Shown piece after piece: positions 27,626 to 34,832 of a DNA stretch of 35,005 bases. The translations under genes were made by a program, and so were the position numbers. A model generated the notes under the pieces. That model did no database searches. It was given only the letters and a program-made list of their open reading frames with translations, and had not been told where the DNA came from. How positions within the stretch are numbered: position 1 is the stretch's first letter; each line of letters opens with the position of its first letter. The DNA comes from a virus, in IMG/VR virus record IMGVR_UViG_3300025879_000052, positions 1 through 35,005 of that record; one strand, given 5' to 3'.

Positions 27626-27901
27626 TTAAGCTTTAACTTCTTCAGCTTCTTCTACGATCTCCTCATAAGTACCGTCCTGTAGATTAATGCTAACCTTGCC
27701 GTACTTTTCTTCTAAAGACTTTTTGTTCTCTTCAACTTCCTGGTTTACATCAGCTAACGCATGTAGTACCATATGTTTTTGAGACTCTAAAGCTCCAACC
27801 TGAAACACAGCTTGATCTTGCTTGTTTTTTAAAGTTACTAATTGTTCTAATTCTTTTTCTGTGATCTTGTTACTCATTTGATTTAGTTTAATTGTTTTCA
27901 T
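27626..27901 (-). CDS. Conserved coiled-coil phage protein, 91 aa
   Basis: Nearly the whole chain is predicted helix with heptad character (EKELEQLVTLKNKQDQAV, ALADVNQEVEENKKSLEEKY), followed by YGKVSINLQDGTY, a tail seen in a widespread family of small marine-phage proteins of unknown function. An internal ATG at 27875-27877 (MSNKITEKEL) is also a plausible start and has an A/T-rich leader; it would give 83 residues. An acidic C-terminus (EEIVEEAEEVKA) ends the protein. Confidence 0.75.
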   Translation of the reverse strand: MKTIKLNQMSNKITEKELEQLVTLKNKQDQAVFQVGALESQKHMVLHALADVNQEVEENKKSLEEKYGKVSINLQDGTYEEIVEEAEEVKA

Positions 27902-27937
27902 TTGTTTATATAGTCACTTGTTTTTACATAGTTTACA

Positions 27938-28474
27938 CTATTCGCAATGTCTTTGATAATTCCACACTGTTCCACTAGGTCCTGTTACCCTAATATTTAC
28001 AAAACCTCCGTTTTGATAATCATCAGCTGTGTAAACCCACCATACTAATTGCTGGTATGGAGAAACTAAAGGATTAGCAATACCAGTTTCATTTGTGTAA
28101 TCTACAGTTCTAGTTGGAACAGATCCTTTATTTGATCCTATAAATTGATCTACAGAGTTTATTTGAGTTGTATTTGGTATTACATTACCGGTAGAAACAG
28201 TTCCATACACGTCATCAAAAGGACCAGCATTAGCAGTAGTCATACCTGATGTAGCTACTTTGGTTCCTGTTACTGGGTTTCCGTGATATATTTCTAGTTT
28301 ATCAGGAACACCTATAGGTTGAAACATTATAGTTATAACTCCTCCATTTGGATCTAATGTTATAGTATCGTCTGTTATACCTACACCTCCAGATGTTGCT
28401 ATTTCATTACAAGCAACCCCTGAATCTCCACCGCACTTACACCAGTCTACTCCTAACTTTATACCTAAAGCCAT
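27938..28474 (-). CDS. Beta-rich probable virion protein, 178 aa
   Basis: Not assigned to a named family. The N-terminus has a small cysteine group (DWCKCGGDSGVAC). The rest is rich in Gly, Thr, Asn and Val with likely beta strands (DTITLDPNGGVITIMFQP) and ends in WNYQRHCE, so there is another Cys near the C-terminus. The composition fits an Ig-like or jelly-roll surface protein. It follows the small decoration-like protein and precedes the packaging genes, which suggests a virion role. Confidence 0.65.
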   Translation of the reverse strand: MALGIKLGVDWCKCGGDSGVACNEIATSGGVGITDDTITLDPNGGVITIMFQPIGVPDKLEIYHGNPVTGTKVATSGMTTANAGPFDDVYGTVSTGNVIPNTTQINSVDQFIGSNKGSVPTRTVDYTNETGIANPLVSPYQQLVWWVYTADDYQNGGFVNIRVTGPSGTVWNYQRHCE

Positions 28475-28475
28475 A

Positions 28476-28766
28476 TTATTTTATAGCTATAATATCAGTA
28501 GCTGTTGTACCAGTAGATAACACATAGTCAACTATAACAGGTAAAAAACAACCGTTTGATAAATTTTTAAAAGTAACCGCTTCACTAGCTGTAGGTAGCC
28601 CAGACCCTGAAGATCCTACAACACCTGATAATATAACAGTTACATCTCCACCGGTTCCAACGAATAACGCTGAAGAGTTTAAGTTTGTAGCTGAGCTTAT
28701 AGTATTGCTAGCTGTTACGTTTGAAGCAGAAGTTCCGAAATCTGGTTGATTTGCGTATTGTCCCAT
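28476..28766 (-). CDS. Small beta-rich virion protein (putative decoration protein), 96 aa
   Basis: Ser/Thr/Gly/Val-rich chain with likely beta strands (ALFVGTGGDVTVILSGVVG, EAVTFKNLSNGCFLPV), ending ATDIIAIK. This composition is typical of small head-decoration or spike-base proteins in marine phages, but no exact family is named. I chose the ATG at 28764-28766 (MGQYANQPDFGT). A longer frame from 28808 would add a Lys-rich leader overlapping the holin and looks artificial. The next gene starts one base after the stop. Confidence 0.7.
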   Translation of the reverse strand: MGQYANQPDFGTSASNVTASNTISSATNLNSSALFVGTGGDVTVILSGVVGSSGSGLPTASEAVTFKNLSNGCFLPVIVDYVLSTGTTATDIIAIK

Positions 28767-28777
28767 ATTTTTTTTAT

Positions 28778-29170
28778 TTATTTGTTTTTTGATTTTGATT
28801 TTTCCCAAGTTCTACCTACAAAGTAAGCACTATATACAGTTATTAGTAAAGATTGAAATATAGGCACGTATTGCCCGGCCACTGTAAAACCTCCAATGTT
28901 ACCGTCAAAAAAAGCTAAAACTGTAAAAACAAACGTTAAAAACACTAGAACCAAAGGTCTAATATTTTTAGATAAAAAGCTATCACTAGTCATATCAGCT
29001 TTCCAACGTTCAGTAACTTGCTCTTGAGCATCGCTATCTGCTTTTTCTAGTATTTCTTGGATTTGTTTTTTTATCTCCAGTTTCTCTTCTTCTGTAGTAG
29101 TTAACTTATCGATGGTGTTACCTATCTCTTTGACAACACCGCCAGTAAGCCATTGAAATATCTTTTTCAC
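28778..29170 (-). CDS. Holin (3TM / GTA-holin-like), 130 aa
   Basis: The N-terminus is amphipathic (MKKIFQWLTGGVVKEIG). It is followed by a charged helix (about residues 20-60, rich in Glu and Lys) and two clear membrane segments: RPLVLVFLTFVFTVLAFF (about 71-89) and PIFQSLLITVYSAYFVG (about 102-119). The end is Lys-rich. This layout, with W-K-A-D-M before the first membrane helix, matches the holin family of phages and gene transfer agents. Holins form pores in the inner membrane at lysis. The start overlaps the upstream stop by one base. No endolysin is recognised nearby. Confidence 0.8.
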   Translation of the reverse strand: MKKIFQWLTGGVVKEIGNTIDKLTTTEEEKLEIKKQIQEILEKADSDAQEQVTERWKADMTSDSFLSKNIRPLVLVFLTFVFTVLAFFDGNIGGFTVAGQYVPIFQSLLITVYSAYFVGRTWEKSKSKNK

Positions 29171-29508
29171 TATTTACCTTTTTTCTCGTCTTCTATTTGT
29201 TTGTTTATAGCTTGAGTCACTGTCATTGATTTGTCTTTTACTTTTCGTCCAGGTTTGTAAGAAACTGAATTACCAGATTTATCAATTAAACTATACTCGT
29301 TTATTTTTCCTTTTTTAGGAATCACCTTGTATTTACCTTTGAATCTCTCTTGTATCTCTTCCTGCCCAGGTATTTCACCTACCTTTGCTTTACCTATTTT
29401 TGGATCAGGGTCTGTTTGGTAAACTGGTGACTTCATATTTAAAGGTATACCTCTACCTGTTTTAGGCATATTGCCTCTACCCGAGTTTTGTTTTTGATTA
29501 TAAGCCAT
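29170..29508 (-). CDS. Unknown basic protein with KTGRGIP motif, 112 aa
   Basis: Not recognised. The N-terminus has GRGNMPKTGRGIPLNMKSP, the same motif as the protein just upstream, placed at nearly the same distance from the start. The rest is a short charged domain with alternating beta-like strands (KYKVIPKKGKINEYSLIDKS) and a helical Lys/Glu-rich end. The stop overlaps the holin start by one base (TAATG). Function unknown. Confidence 0.7.
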   Translation of the reverse strand: MAYNQKQNSGRGNMPKTGRGIPLNMKSPVYQTDPDPKIGKAKVGEIPGQEEIQERFKGKYKVIPKKGKINEYSLIDKSGNSVSYKPGRKVKDKSMTVTQAINKQIEDEKKGK

Positions 29509-29523
29509 TTTTATATGTATTTA

Positions 29524-30093
29524 TTAATTAGTAAAGCAGCCTCCTTTTTGCGCAGCTTTGTTACCACTTACTCGATTACCACCAACAGCATTTTTAAAAA
29601 CTTTACTAGCAGCTTTTTTTATTTTTCCAGTTGTAGTTGTTTTACGTCTAGAATTCGTAGAGCTAGGAGGTGTAAGAGTTCTCTTTTTTGGTTGTATAAT
29701 TTTAGCTTTAGGAGTGTTTTTAGCTCCAGAAATATTAACACCAACTCCTTCAGGGTTTATAGATTTGTTTTGAACAACTCCTTTTGTATCAGGTGTTTTT
29801 ATTGATTTATTTTTTTCTCTCCATTTTTTAGCTGCCGCAACGTCTCCACCTTCAGCAGCAAATTGCTTGTATGATTTTGATTTACCTTCTTTAGAGTAAG
29901 GTGTTGTATAAACAGTGGCTCCGTACTCATCTGTTGTTTTTGATGTTTCTCCAAACTTTGCACCTTCTGGAACTTTTTTACCTGTAGTAGCGTCTTTTCT
30001 TTGTTGAGCAGGAGAACATAAAGAGCTAGGTATACCTCTACCTGTTTTCATCATTGGTCCACGACCTGGTGTCATTTTAAATTTTGAGCTCAT
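29524..30093 (-). CDS. Unknown basic protein with KTGRGIP motif, 189 aa
   Basis: Not recognised. The N-terminus carries GRGPMMKTGRGIPSSLCSP, which closely matches the N-terminus of the next gene downstream. A YGATVYTTPYSKEGKSKSYK segment follows, then a long Lys/Thr/Pro/Ser-rich tail. The C-terminus is KGGCFTN. Most of the chain looks disordered and very basic. The shared motif with its neighbour suggests a short, conserved docking or processing signal (inference). Confidence 0.7.
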   Translation of the reverse strand: MSSKFKMTPGRGPMMKTGRGIPSSLCSPAQQRKDATTGKKVPEGAKFGETSKTTDEYGATVYTTPYSKEGKSKSYKQFAAEGGDVAAAKKWREKNKSIKTPDTKGVVQNKSINPEGVGVNISGAKNTPKAKIIQPKKRTLTPPSSTNSRRKTTTTGKIKKAASKVFKNAVGGNRVSGNKAAQKGGCFTN

Positions 30094-30095
30094 AT

Positions 30096-30701
30096 TTATT
30101 TGTTTTTGTTTTTAGCAGCTAAATAACTATTGATTTTAGCTTGTTTTTTTGCGGCTAATTGTTGTCTTTTTAACTCGTTTTCTTTTTTTCTTTTGTTTTT
30201 AGCTGAAGTACGGGTAGAAACTATCCTTTCACCTCTAGCCACTTTTTCCCCAAGCCTTTTGTGTTGTTTTGCATTTATAGTTTTGGTTTCTGTATGTGTG
30301 TTTTTGCCTTTAACAACACCATCAACTATCTCAGCAGAACCGTACTTATTTAAAGTTTTAAATATTTCTTTTTCTGAAGGTGTGTTGTAGTTATCGTTAA
30401 GTCTAGTACTTCTAGCACTAGTACCACCTATTGTTTTTTTAGATGAAAGAAATCCACCTGAGTTACCTCCAGCATATCCTCTAGAGTCTTCGCCTCTTGA
30501 GGCTCTGCCATACAAATCTGCAGCAACTGCTTTAGCTTGACTTCTGTTTCTGTGAACTTTTTCATTTTCAGCCTCATAAGTCCTAGTGTAATTTCCGCTA
30601 CCGTCATCTTGGTAAGAACTGTATTGACTTTTCAATGTTGCAAGATTCTGTCTTGCTGGGCTTTTATCGCTGCCCTCGCTCGATCTTAGTTTAAATGCCA
30701 T
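30096..30701 (-). CDS. Unknown basic protein, 201 aa
   Basis: Not recognised. It begins MAFKLRSSEGSDKSPARQN, similar in its first residues to the upstream HExxH protein. The middle is Ser/Gly/Arg-rich (RASRGEDSRGYAGGNSGG) and the last ~60 residues are Lys/Arg/Gln-rich and probably helical (RKKENELKRQQLAAKKQAK). The charge points to nucleic-acid binding or disorder. Gene spacing is 2 bases downstream and 6 upstream. It could be a DNA-associated internal virion protein (inference). Confidence 0.7.
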   Translation of the reverse strand: MAFKLRSSEGSDKSPARQNLATLKSQYSSYQDDGSGNYTRTYEAENEKVHRNRSQAKAVAADLYGRASRGEDSRGYAGGNSGGFLSSKKTIGGTSARSTRLNDNYNTPSEKEIFKTLNKYGSAEIVDGVVKGKNTHTETKTINAKQHKRLGEKVARGERIVSTRTSAKNKRKKENELKRQQLAAKKQAKINSYLAAKNKNK

Positions 30702-30707
30702 ATTTTT

Positions 30708-31034
30708 TTATTTGTATTTTTTTAATTTATTAGCTTTATATGCTTCTTTCTCCCATGGAAGGTTTTTATTACCCTCATCCATTTTAGATCTTGGATATTT
30801 TTTACCTTTCCAGTAAACATACTTGTCGTCGTAATCTAAATCACCTCTCTTTATCTGATCCAAATGAACTTTCTCGTGTCTTATAACATCTTCTCTCTCT
30901 AGTGAGTGAAGGTTTTTGTTTAAAGTTATAGAACCATTTTTATTAGCTCTACCTAAAACACCTTCCTCTTCATCTATCTCATATATAGGAGTGTTGTCCA
31001 TAGATAGCTTACCCATCTTCATTTTAAAAGCCAT
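30708..31034 (-). CDS. Small HExxH zincin-like protein, 108 aa
   Basis: The protein contains RHEKVHLDQ with His53, Glu54 and His57 in the HExxH arrangement of zinc metallopeptidases. A possible third ligand is Glu94 or Glu96 in the later PWEKEAYKAN segment. The N-terminus is short (MAFKMKMGKL) and a beta-rich stretch (GSITLNKNL) precedes the motif, as in minimal zincin domains that place an edge strand before the active helix. No signal peptide or transmembrane segment. At 108 residues it is a minimal domain. It may process virion proteins or act on the cell wall, or it may be catalytically inactive. It lies in a cluster of small basic genes and shares the MAFK start with its downstream neighbour. 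Confidence 0.75.
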   Translation of the reverse strand: MAFKMKMGKLSMDNTPIYEIDEEEGVLGRANKNGSITLNKNLHSLEREDVIRHEKVHLDQIKRGDLDYDDKYVYWKGKKYPRSKMDEGNKNLPWEKEAYKANKLKKYK

Positions 31035-31035
31035 A

Positions 31036-31242
31036 TTACTTTATAGGTGTTTCAATTACATATTTTGCTCCTGGAAAAGTATAGTCATACCCAGGGTACA
31101 TCACTTTAGCGTAACCTCTATCATCTACACCTAGAACTTTAAACTCAACACCTTTCATGGTAATTTTGCTACCTTGTATAATGTTTTGGGGTTTGTTTAC
31201 ATCGGGGCTACCTTTTAAATATCCTAGTTTTGAAAATTTCAT
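31036..31242 (-). CDS. Unknown small protein, 68 aa
   Basis: Not recognised. The sequence alternates hydrophobic and glycine/charged residues (ITMKGVEFKVLGVDDRGYAK), suggesting a small beta-barrel or SH3-like fold. No signal peptide, cysteine or catalytic motif. It sits between two small genes with 1-base gaps, and the start follows an A/T-rich leader. It could be a minor virion or assembly protein (inference from context). Confidence 0.65.
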   Translation of the reverse strand: MKFSKLGYLKGSPDVNKPQNIIQGSKITMKGVEFKVLGVDDRGYAKVMYPGYDYTFPGAKYVIETPIK

Positions 31243-31243
31243 A

Positions 31244-31534
31244 TTACCATTTTACTTTATTAGCCCAATAAGCGGCTGACATTTTACCTTTAGCTATATT
31301 CTTAGCGTGTCTAGCTTGAAAAGATTTTCTTCTAGCTTTAGATTTAGCATCTTTTTTCTTACCAGCTCCACTAACACCAGCTTGACCAAACCTAATTATT
31401 TTTTCTTTACCATTCTCACAAGCTTTTACAACATGTGATTTACCACCACTAACTTCAGCTCTTGGTTTGTTGCAAGCCATTTTAGACTTATCAACTTTTA
31501 ACAAGGGAGTTTTGCTTGGTTGTATATATGGCAT
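31244..31534 (-). CDS. Conserved basic phage protein, 96 aa
   Basis: A strongly basic protein of a type common in marine phages. The conserved core reads KSHVVKACENGKEKIIRFG, then a Lys/Arg-rich stretch (KKKDAKSKARRKSFQARH), then a C-terminal MSAAYWANKVKW. The charge suggests nucleic-acid contact, and family members usually lie in late gene blocks. No enzymatic motif is visible. It abuts the next gene (31242) with one base between. Function unknown. Confidence 0.85.
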   Translation of the reverse strand: MPYIQPSKTPLLKVDKSKMACNKPRAEVSGGKSHVVKACENGKEKIIRFGQAGVSGAGKKKDAKSKARRKSFQARHAKNIAKGKMSAAYWANKVKW

Positions 31535-31538
31535 AGTC

Positions 31539-31748
31539 TTACATTTTAGCTCTAGAAGTGATAGGGTCTTTCAACTCGTTACAGTTACAACCAACAATAC
31601 AACCACAAGGCTTCATTTGTTTCAACTTCATACCTTTTGATCCAGAACTAGAGCCTTGACCGTGAGGTCTATTGCTTTGATCTAACGGCCCATCCCATAA
31701 AGTATTTTCACCTATTTGTCCTTGCGCTTTTTGTTTCATATTTTCCAT
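31539..31748 (-). CDS. Small protein with CxCx3CxC cluster, 69 aa
   Basis: Not recognised. The first half is Gln/Gly/Ser-rich and polar. The second half holds a compact cysteine cluster, PCGCIVGCNC, i.e. Cys-x-Cys-x3-Cys-x-Cys, flanked by Lys residues. Such spacing could bind a metal ion, but a 69-residue protein with only this cluster does not match a family I can name. It lies 4 bases upstream of the next small basic gene and belongs to the same packed cluster. Confidence 0.7.
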   Translation of the reverse strand: MENMKQKAQGQIGENTLWDGPLDQSNRPHGQGSSSGSKGMKLKQMKPCGCIVGCNCNELKDPITSRAKM

Positions 31749-31752
31749 AATT

Positions 31753-32166
31753 TTATTTTTTATAGCTTCCGCATGATTTTTTCATTAAAGGAGATTCTTC
31801 CCCGTAAACATCGTAGTTTTCACTACTTTGCTCCACACCTTGACCTACAGAAGCTTGTCTTTCGCTTGTGTCACCAAAAACATTTTCAACATTCCTCATT
31901 TGCGCTGGAGATATAGTAAAAGTTCTACCTCCAAAAGGGTTTGAATTATCAGCTGAACCCATTGCTGCAGGAGCAGGAGCTGAACCCATTGTAGCATCAG
32001 CAGGAGTAGGAGCTTGTGCTCCAGCTGCTTGAACACCAGCAGAAATCATACCTCCAGAAGAAATGTCTTGTGGCATCGATCCAACTGTTTTACTTTTGAA
32101 AGCTCGAATCTTATCCATAAGTCTAGGTGTTAAAAAATTTAGCGGTGAATTATTTTGTTTTTCCAT
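31753..32166 (-). CDS. Unknown Ala/Gly/Pro-rich protein, 137 aa
   Basis: Not recognised. The N-terminus (NNSPLNFLTPRLMDKI) may form a short helix. The middle (about residues 38-75) is low complexity with repeated Ala, Gly, Pro and Ser, including two MGSA-type segments. The C-terminus is SPLMKKSCGSYKK, with one Cys and several Lys. It starts with an A/T-rich leader like its neighbours and lies within a tightly packed run of small genes, which supports it being real. The low-complexity middle suggests a flexible linker in a minor virion protein (inference). Confidence 0.7.
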   Translation of the reverse strand: MEKQNNSPLNFLTPRLMDKIRAFKSKTVGSMPQDISSGGMISAGVQAAGAQAPTPADATMGSAPAPAAMGSADNSNPFGGRTFTISPAQMRNVENVFGDTSERQASVGQGVEQSSENYDVYGEESPLMKKSCGSYKK

Positions 32167-32168
32167 AA

Positions 32169-32612
32169 TTATCTATTTTTATCTTTGTTAACGTTATTTA
32201 TTGAGGTAATTAAAACCTTGTCGGTATATGTATTACCTTTCATAATACTATTTCTTTTAGTGCTTGTAGGTATATCTTCGTGACCTAACATTATTCTGTA
32301 TATTCTACTTATTAATTGCTTACCTTTAAAAGAAACTTTATATATATGGTACTTTTGAGTTGTTCTATTTCTCTTACGCCAAACTGTTATCCAGTCTTCC
32401 TTTAACAACCTATTCCATCTCCTGTTGTCCCAGCTGTAAGAATATGTACCGGTTTTAAAATCTTCCTTAGTAAACATATCCATACAATCAAGATATATTA
32501 AAAGCTCTATGTCGGCGTCATTTAAGTTGTTATTTCTACAAGCCCACTTTCGTATTATTCTATAATGTTTTAAAAGATTAATATCTCTTATATCACTAGC
32601 TTCTAGCCTCAT
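32169..32612 (-). CDS. Winged-helix-like DNA-binding protein (putative), 147 aa
   Basis: A basic protein with several predicted helices followed by a beta-hairpin-like segment. It has aromatic and basic residues (YSWDNRRWNRLLKEDW, TTQKYHIYKVS), a pattern that looks like a MarR-type winged helix-turn-helix. The C-terminus is Asn/Lys-rich and probably disordered. It overlaps groES by ATGA and is followed by small virion-region genes. A regulatory role in late gene expression is possible. The fold call is by pattern only. Confidence 0.5.
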   Translation of the reverse strand: MRLEASDIRDINLLKHYRIIRKWACRNNNLNDADIELLIYLDCMDMFTKEDFKTGTYSYSWDNRRWNRLLKEDWITVWRKRNRTTQKYHIYKVSFKGKQLISRIYRIMLGHEDIPTSTKRNSIMKGNTYTDKVLITSINNVNKDKNR

Positions 32613-32872
32613 AAAACAACAACAACATCTCTAAGTGTAATCACATAAAAAACTTGTTTGTCAATTTCTATTCTATGACCTGCGTGCATATCATAATAAA
32701 TAGAATCACCACTCTTAACACCTTTAACTAAATCACCACAATTTACAACTGTAGCTTGTTTATACCTAACATCTTGCTTTTGGCTACTTGTTAGTAATAA
32801 ACCACCTTTAGTTTTTGATATAGCCTCTTCTTTAATCTTTTCGATTAATATATTATTACCTACTGCTTTCAT
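32609..32872 (-). CDS. groES: Co-chaperonin GroES (phage-encoded, 87 aa)
   Basis: Heptameric lid partner of GroEL. The sequence starts MKAVGNNILIEKI and carries a recognisable mobile loop: ISKTKGGLLLTSS matches the GGIVLT type that docks on the GroEL apical domain. The second half has VKSGDSIYYD and ends TLRDVVVVL, like the GD-V...D strand pattern of GroES. I chose the ATG at 32870-32872. An in-frame TTG six bases upstream would give 89 residues but is less likely. The start lies inside the end of groEL (17-base overlap), and the TGA stop overlaps the next start by 4 bases (ATGA), so translation of all three genes is probably coupled. Confidence 0.92.
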   Translation of the reverse strand: MKAVGNNILIEKIKEEAISKTKGGLLLTSSQKQDVRYKQATVVNCGDLVKGVKSGDSIYYDMHAGHRIEIDKQVFYVITLRDVVVVL

Positions 32873-34412
32873 CACCAACTCTTAAGTTATTAATTACACA
32901 GTCTGTAGATAATATAGTTGTAGCAACAGATGCAGCATTTTTTAAAGCGCTTTTCGTAACTAATAAAGGATCTATAATACCTTTCTCAATCATATTAACC
33001 ATCTCTCCGGTTATAACATCAAATCCTACACCTTCTTTTTCAGAAACCTTCACGTCAACACCTGCGTTTGATAATATCTTCTTAAATGGCGCTAAAATAG
33101 CTTCTAGCAGTATCTCTTCACCTATGTTACTAGGTTTAGTTTTTAGCGATGCATCTAATAATGCGATACCACCACCAGATACAATACCTTCTTTTATAGC
33201 TGCTTTAGTTGCGCATATAGCGTCTTCAACTCTATCAGACTTTTCTTTTAACTCTATTTCAGAGTTTGCACCTACTTTTACTATAGCTACTTTACCTGAT
33301 AGTCTTGATAATCTTTTTTCCAATCTTATCACATCGCCAGGAGCTTTAGCTTCTTCCATTTGAGTTTTAACTTCTTTTATTAAGTCTAAAACTTCTTCAG
33401 ATTCAGTATCTACTTGTAATATGGTTTCATAATCACTTGTGATACTCTTTTTACATTGACCTAGTAAATTTGGACTTATAATATCTAAGTCATCACCTAA
33501 GTCTTCGTTTATTATAGTAGCGTTAGTTAAAACTGACAAATCAGATAACATATCTTTTTTATTAACTCCGTAAGTAGGAGCATCAATTACATTTACCTTG
33601 ATATTACCTTTAACTTTATTCATAGCTAAAGTCGATGTAATCTTAGGATCTAAATCACCTATAATAAGTAAAGATTTGTTGTTAGATATAACATATTCTA
33701 GCACAGACTGTATTTGTCTTATAGACTCAACTGGTGACTCTATTAATAACACTAAAGGATTTTCTAACTCAGCAACTCTTTTTTCTTTACTAGTAACGAA
33801 ATGAGAATTTGTAATACCTTTTTCGTATTGGACACCATCTACTAGTTCAAAACTAGTGTCTTCAGTGTCTGTAGGTTCCATTACTACAACCCCATTTTCG
33901 CCGGCAGCTTTAAAAGCGTCACCTATTATTTTTCCTAACTCTCTATCGTTATTGCAACTAATAGTAGCTATGTCCATTAACATATCACCGCTAACTTCTA
34001 TACTTTTGCTTTCTAAGTATTTTATTACTTTATCAACACCTGAATCAATACCGTTTTTAATAATCCTAACGTTATTGTTTTTAGATGCTTTGTAAGCTTT
34101 GTTTAAAATAGAGTGAGCTAGTACTGTAGCTGTTGTTGTTCCGTCTCCAGCTTCTTTTACAGTTTTTCTAGCAGCTTCTTTTAAAAGCGTAGCACCCATG
34201 TTTTCTACAGGATCTAATAGAGTTACTGAATCAGCAACCGTTACGCCATCTTTGGTTATAACAGGTCTACCGTTACCATCCTCTAGAATCACACATTGTC
34301 CACCAGCACCTAAAGTAGAGCTGACGGCTTTTGTTAATTTATCTATACCTTGAAATACCTTAACTTTAGCGTCATCACCAAAGCTTAGATTTTTAACAAT
34401 CTTGTCTGACAT
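32856..34412 (-). CDS. groEL: Chaperonin GroEL (phage-encoded, 518 aa)
   Basis: Group I chaperonin subunit; the family forms 14-mer double rings that fold proteins in an ATP-driven cage with GroES. The alignment is full length: an N-terminal equatorial segment with VITKDGVTVA (Asp55), the nucleotide-binding GDGTTTATV (residues 89-97), an intermediate and apical region, then RVEDA and SGGGIAL, which carry the ATPase Asp and the glycine loop. All acidic residues expected for ATP hydrolysis appear present. It is shorter than the usual ~545 residues and ends VGDESSR, with no Gly-Gly-Met tail. The order groEL-groES is the reverse of the usual bacterial operon, and the 3' end overlaps groES by 17 bases. 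Phage GroELs are known from some giant Pseudomonas phages. Here it probably helps fold capsid or tail proteins (inference). Confidence 0.97.
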   Translation of the reverse strand: MSDKIVKNLSFGDDAKVKVFQGIDKLTKAVSSTLGAGGQCVILEDGNGRPVITKDGVTVADSVTLLDPVENMGATLLKEAARKTVKEAGDGTTTATVLAHSILNKAYKASKNNNVRIIKNGIDSGVDKVIKYLESKSIEVSGDMLMDIATISCNNDRELGKIIGDAFKAAGENGVVVMEPTDTEDTSFELVDGVQYEKGITNSHFVTSKEKRVAELENPLVLLIESPVESIRQIQSVLEYVISNNKSLLIIGDLDPKITSTLAMNKVKGNIKVNVIDAPTYGVNKKDMLSDLSVLTNATIINEDLGDDLDIISPNLLGQCKKSITSDYETILQVDTESEEVLDLIKEVKTQMEEAKAPGDVIRLEKRLSRLSGKVAIVKVGANSEIELKEKSDRVEDAICATKAAIKEGIVSGGGIALLDASLKTKPSNIGEEILLEAILAPFKKILSNAGVDVKVSEKEGVGFDVITGEMVNMIEKGIIDPLLVTKSALKNAASVATTILSTDCVINNLRVGDESSR

Positions 34413-34472
34413 ATTTTATTTAATTTAATTTGATTTCGTATATTCTGTATTATTACACGTTCAATGTAAAAA
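34413..34472 (-). other. 60-base A/T-rich spacer before groEL
   Basis: This is one of the longer non-coding gaps in the window. It contains only a weak 5-bp inverted repeat (TTACA / TGTAA on the minus strand). I found no clear Bacteroidota-type promoter (TAnnTTTG) and no sigma-70-like pair. It may still hold a phage promoter for the chaperonin genes, but nothing in the sequence proves it. Confidence 0.3.
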
Positions 34473-34832
34473 TTACTCTTCAGCTACAGGATCATCTGCT
34501 ACTGTTAATGTAACCGATACAGGTGTAATTAAATTATCAATCTGACTTTCAATACCTGATTCAATATTAGCTACAGCTTCTTCTCCCATGGCTTCTTTAA
34601 CCCATCCTACAACATCACTGTGTACTACAGTATCAAAAGCTGTAAAGTTAGATAAATCTTCAGTGTTTAAAACCTGCGTTCCTATGTTAGTACTTGAGTA
34701 AGGATTTCCATCTGAATCTACTTGATCTGATATCCCTGTTACTCTCCAATGCACATTGTATACTACGTCAGACTCTCCTGCGTGTGTTGGGTATGTGTCC
34801 ACCGTTTTGCAATTCCATGTGTAATTAACCAT
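34473..34832 (-). CDS. Conserved phage protein, 119 aa (DUF7936-like)
   Basis: A small acidic protein with an N-terminal VNYTWNCKTVDTYP and a VVYNVHWRVTG segment. It resembles a small protein seen repeatedly in marine T4-like and podovirus-like phages, often near tail fibre genes (recalled as DUF7936; not searched). No catalytic motif, signal peptide or membrane segment is visible. The start ATG lies inside the end of the upstream tail-fibre gene, an 8-base overlap, so the two are probably co-translated. Function unknown; proximity to the fibre suggests a virion or assembly role (inference). Confidence 0.75.
   Translation of the reverse strand: MVNYTWNCKTVDTYPTHAGESDVVYNVHWRVTGISDQVDSDGNPYSSTNIGTQVLNTEDLSNFTAFDTVVHSDVVGWVKEAMGEEAVANIESGIESQIDNLITPVSVTLTVADDPVAEE

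Noticed and set aside
28767-28808. N-terminal extension of the small decoration-like protein
   Set aside because: The extra Lys-rich residues come from the overlapping end of the holin gene, and the ATG at 28766 has a normal A/T-rich leader.
29488-29805. Plus-strand 105-codon ORF opposite the KTGRGIP protein
   Set aside because: It is antisense to a gene in a packed minus-strand series, and the Phe/Ser/Arg-rich product is typical of a shadow.
32609-32878. TTG start for groES giving 89 residues
   Set aside because: An ATG two codons later gives MKAVGN, the expected GroES start; TTG starts are uncommon in this window.
34413-34472. Promoter before groEL
   Set aside because: No recognisable promoter elements were found; the 60 bases are A/T-rich, so chance matches would be meaningless.
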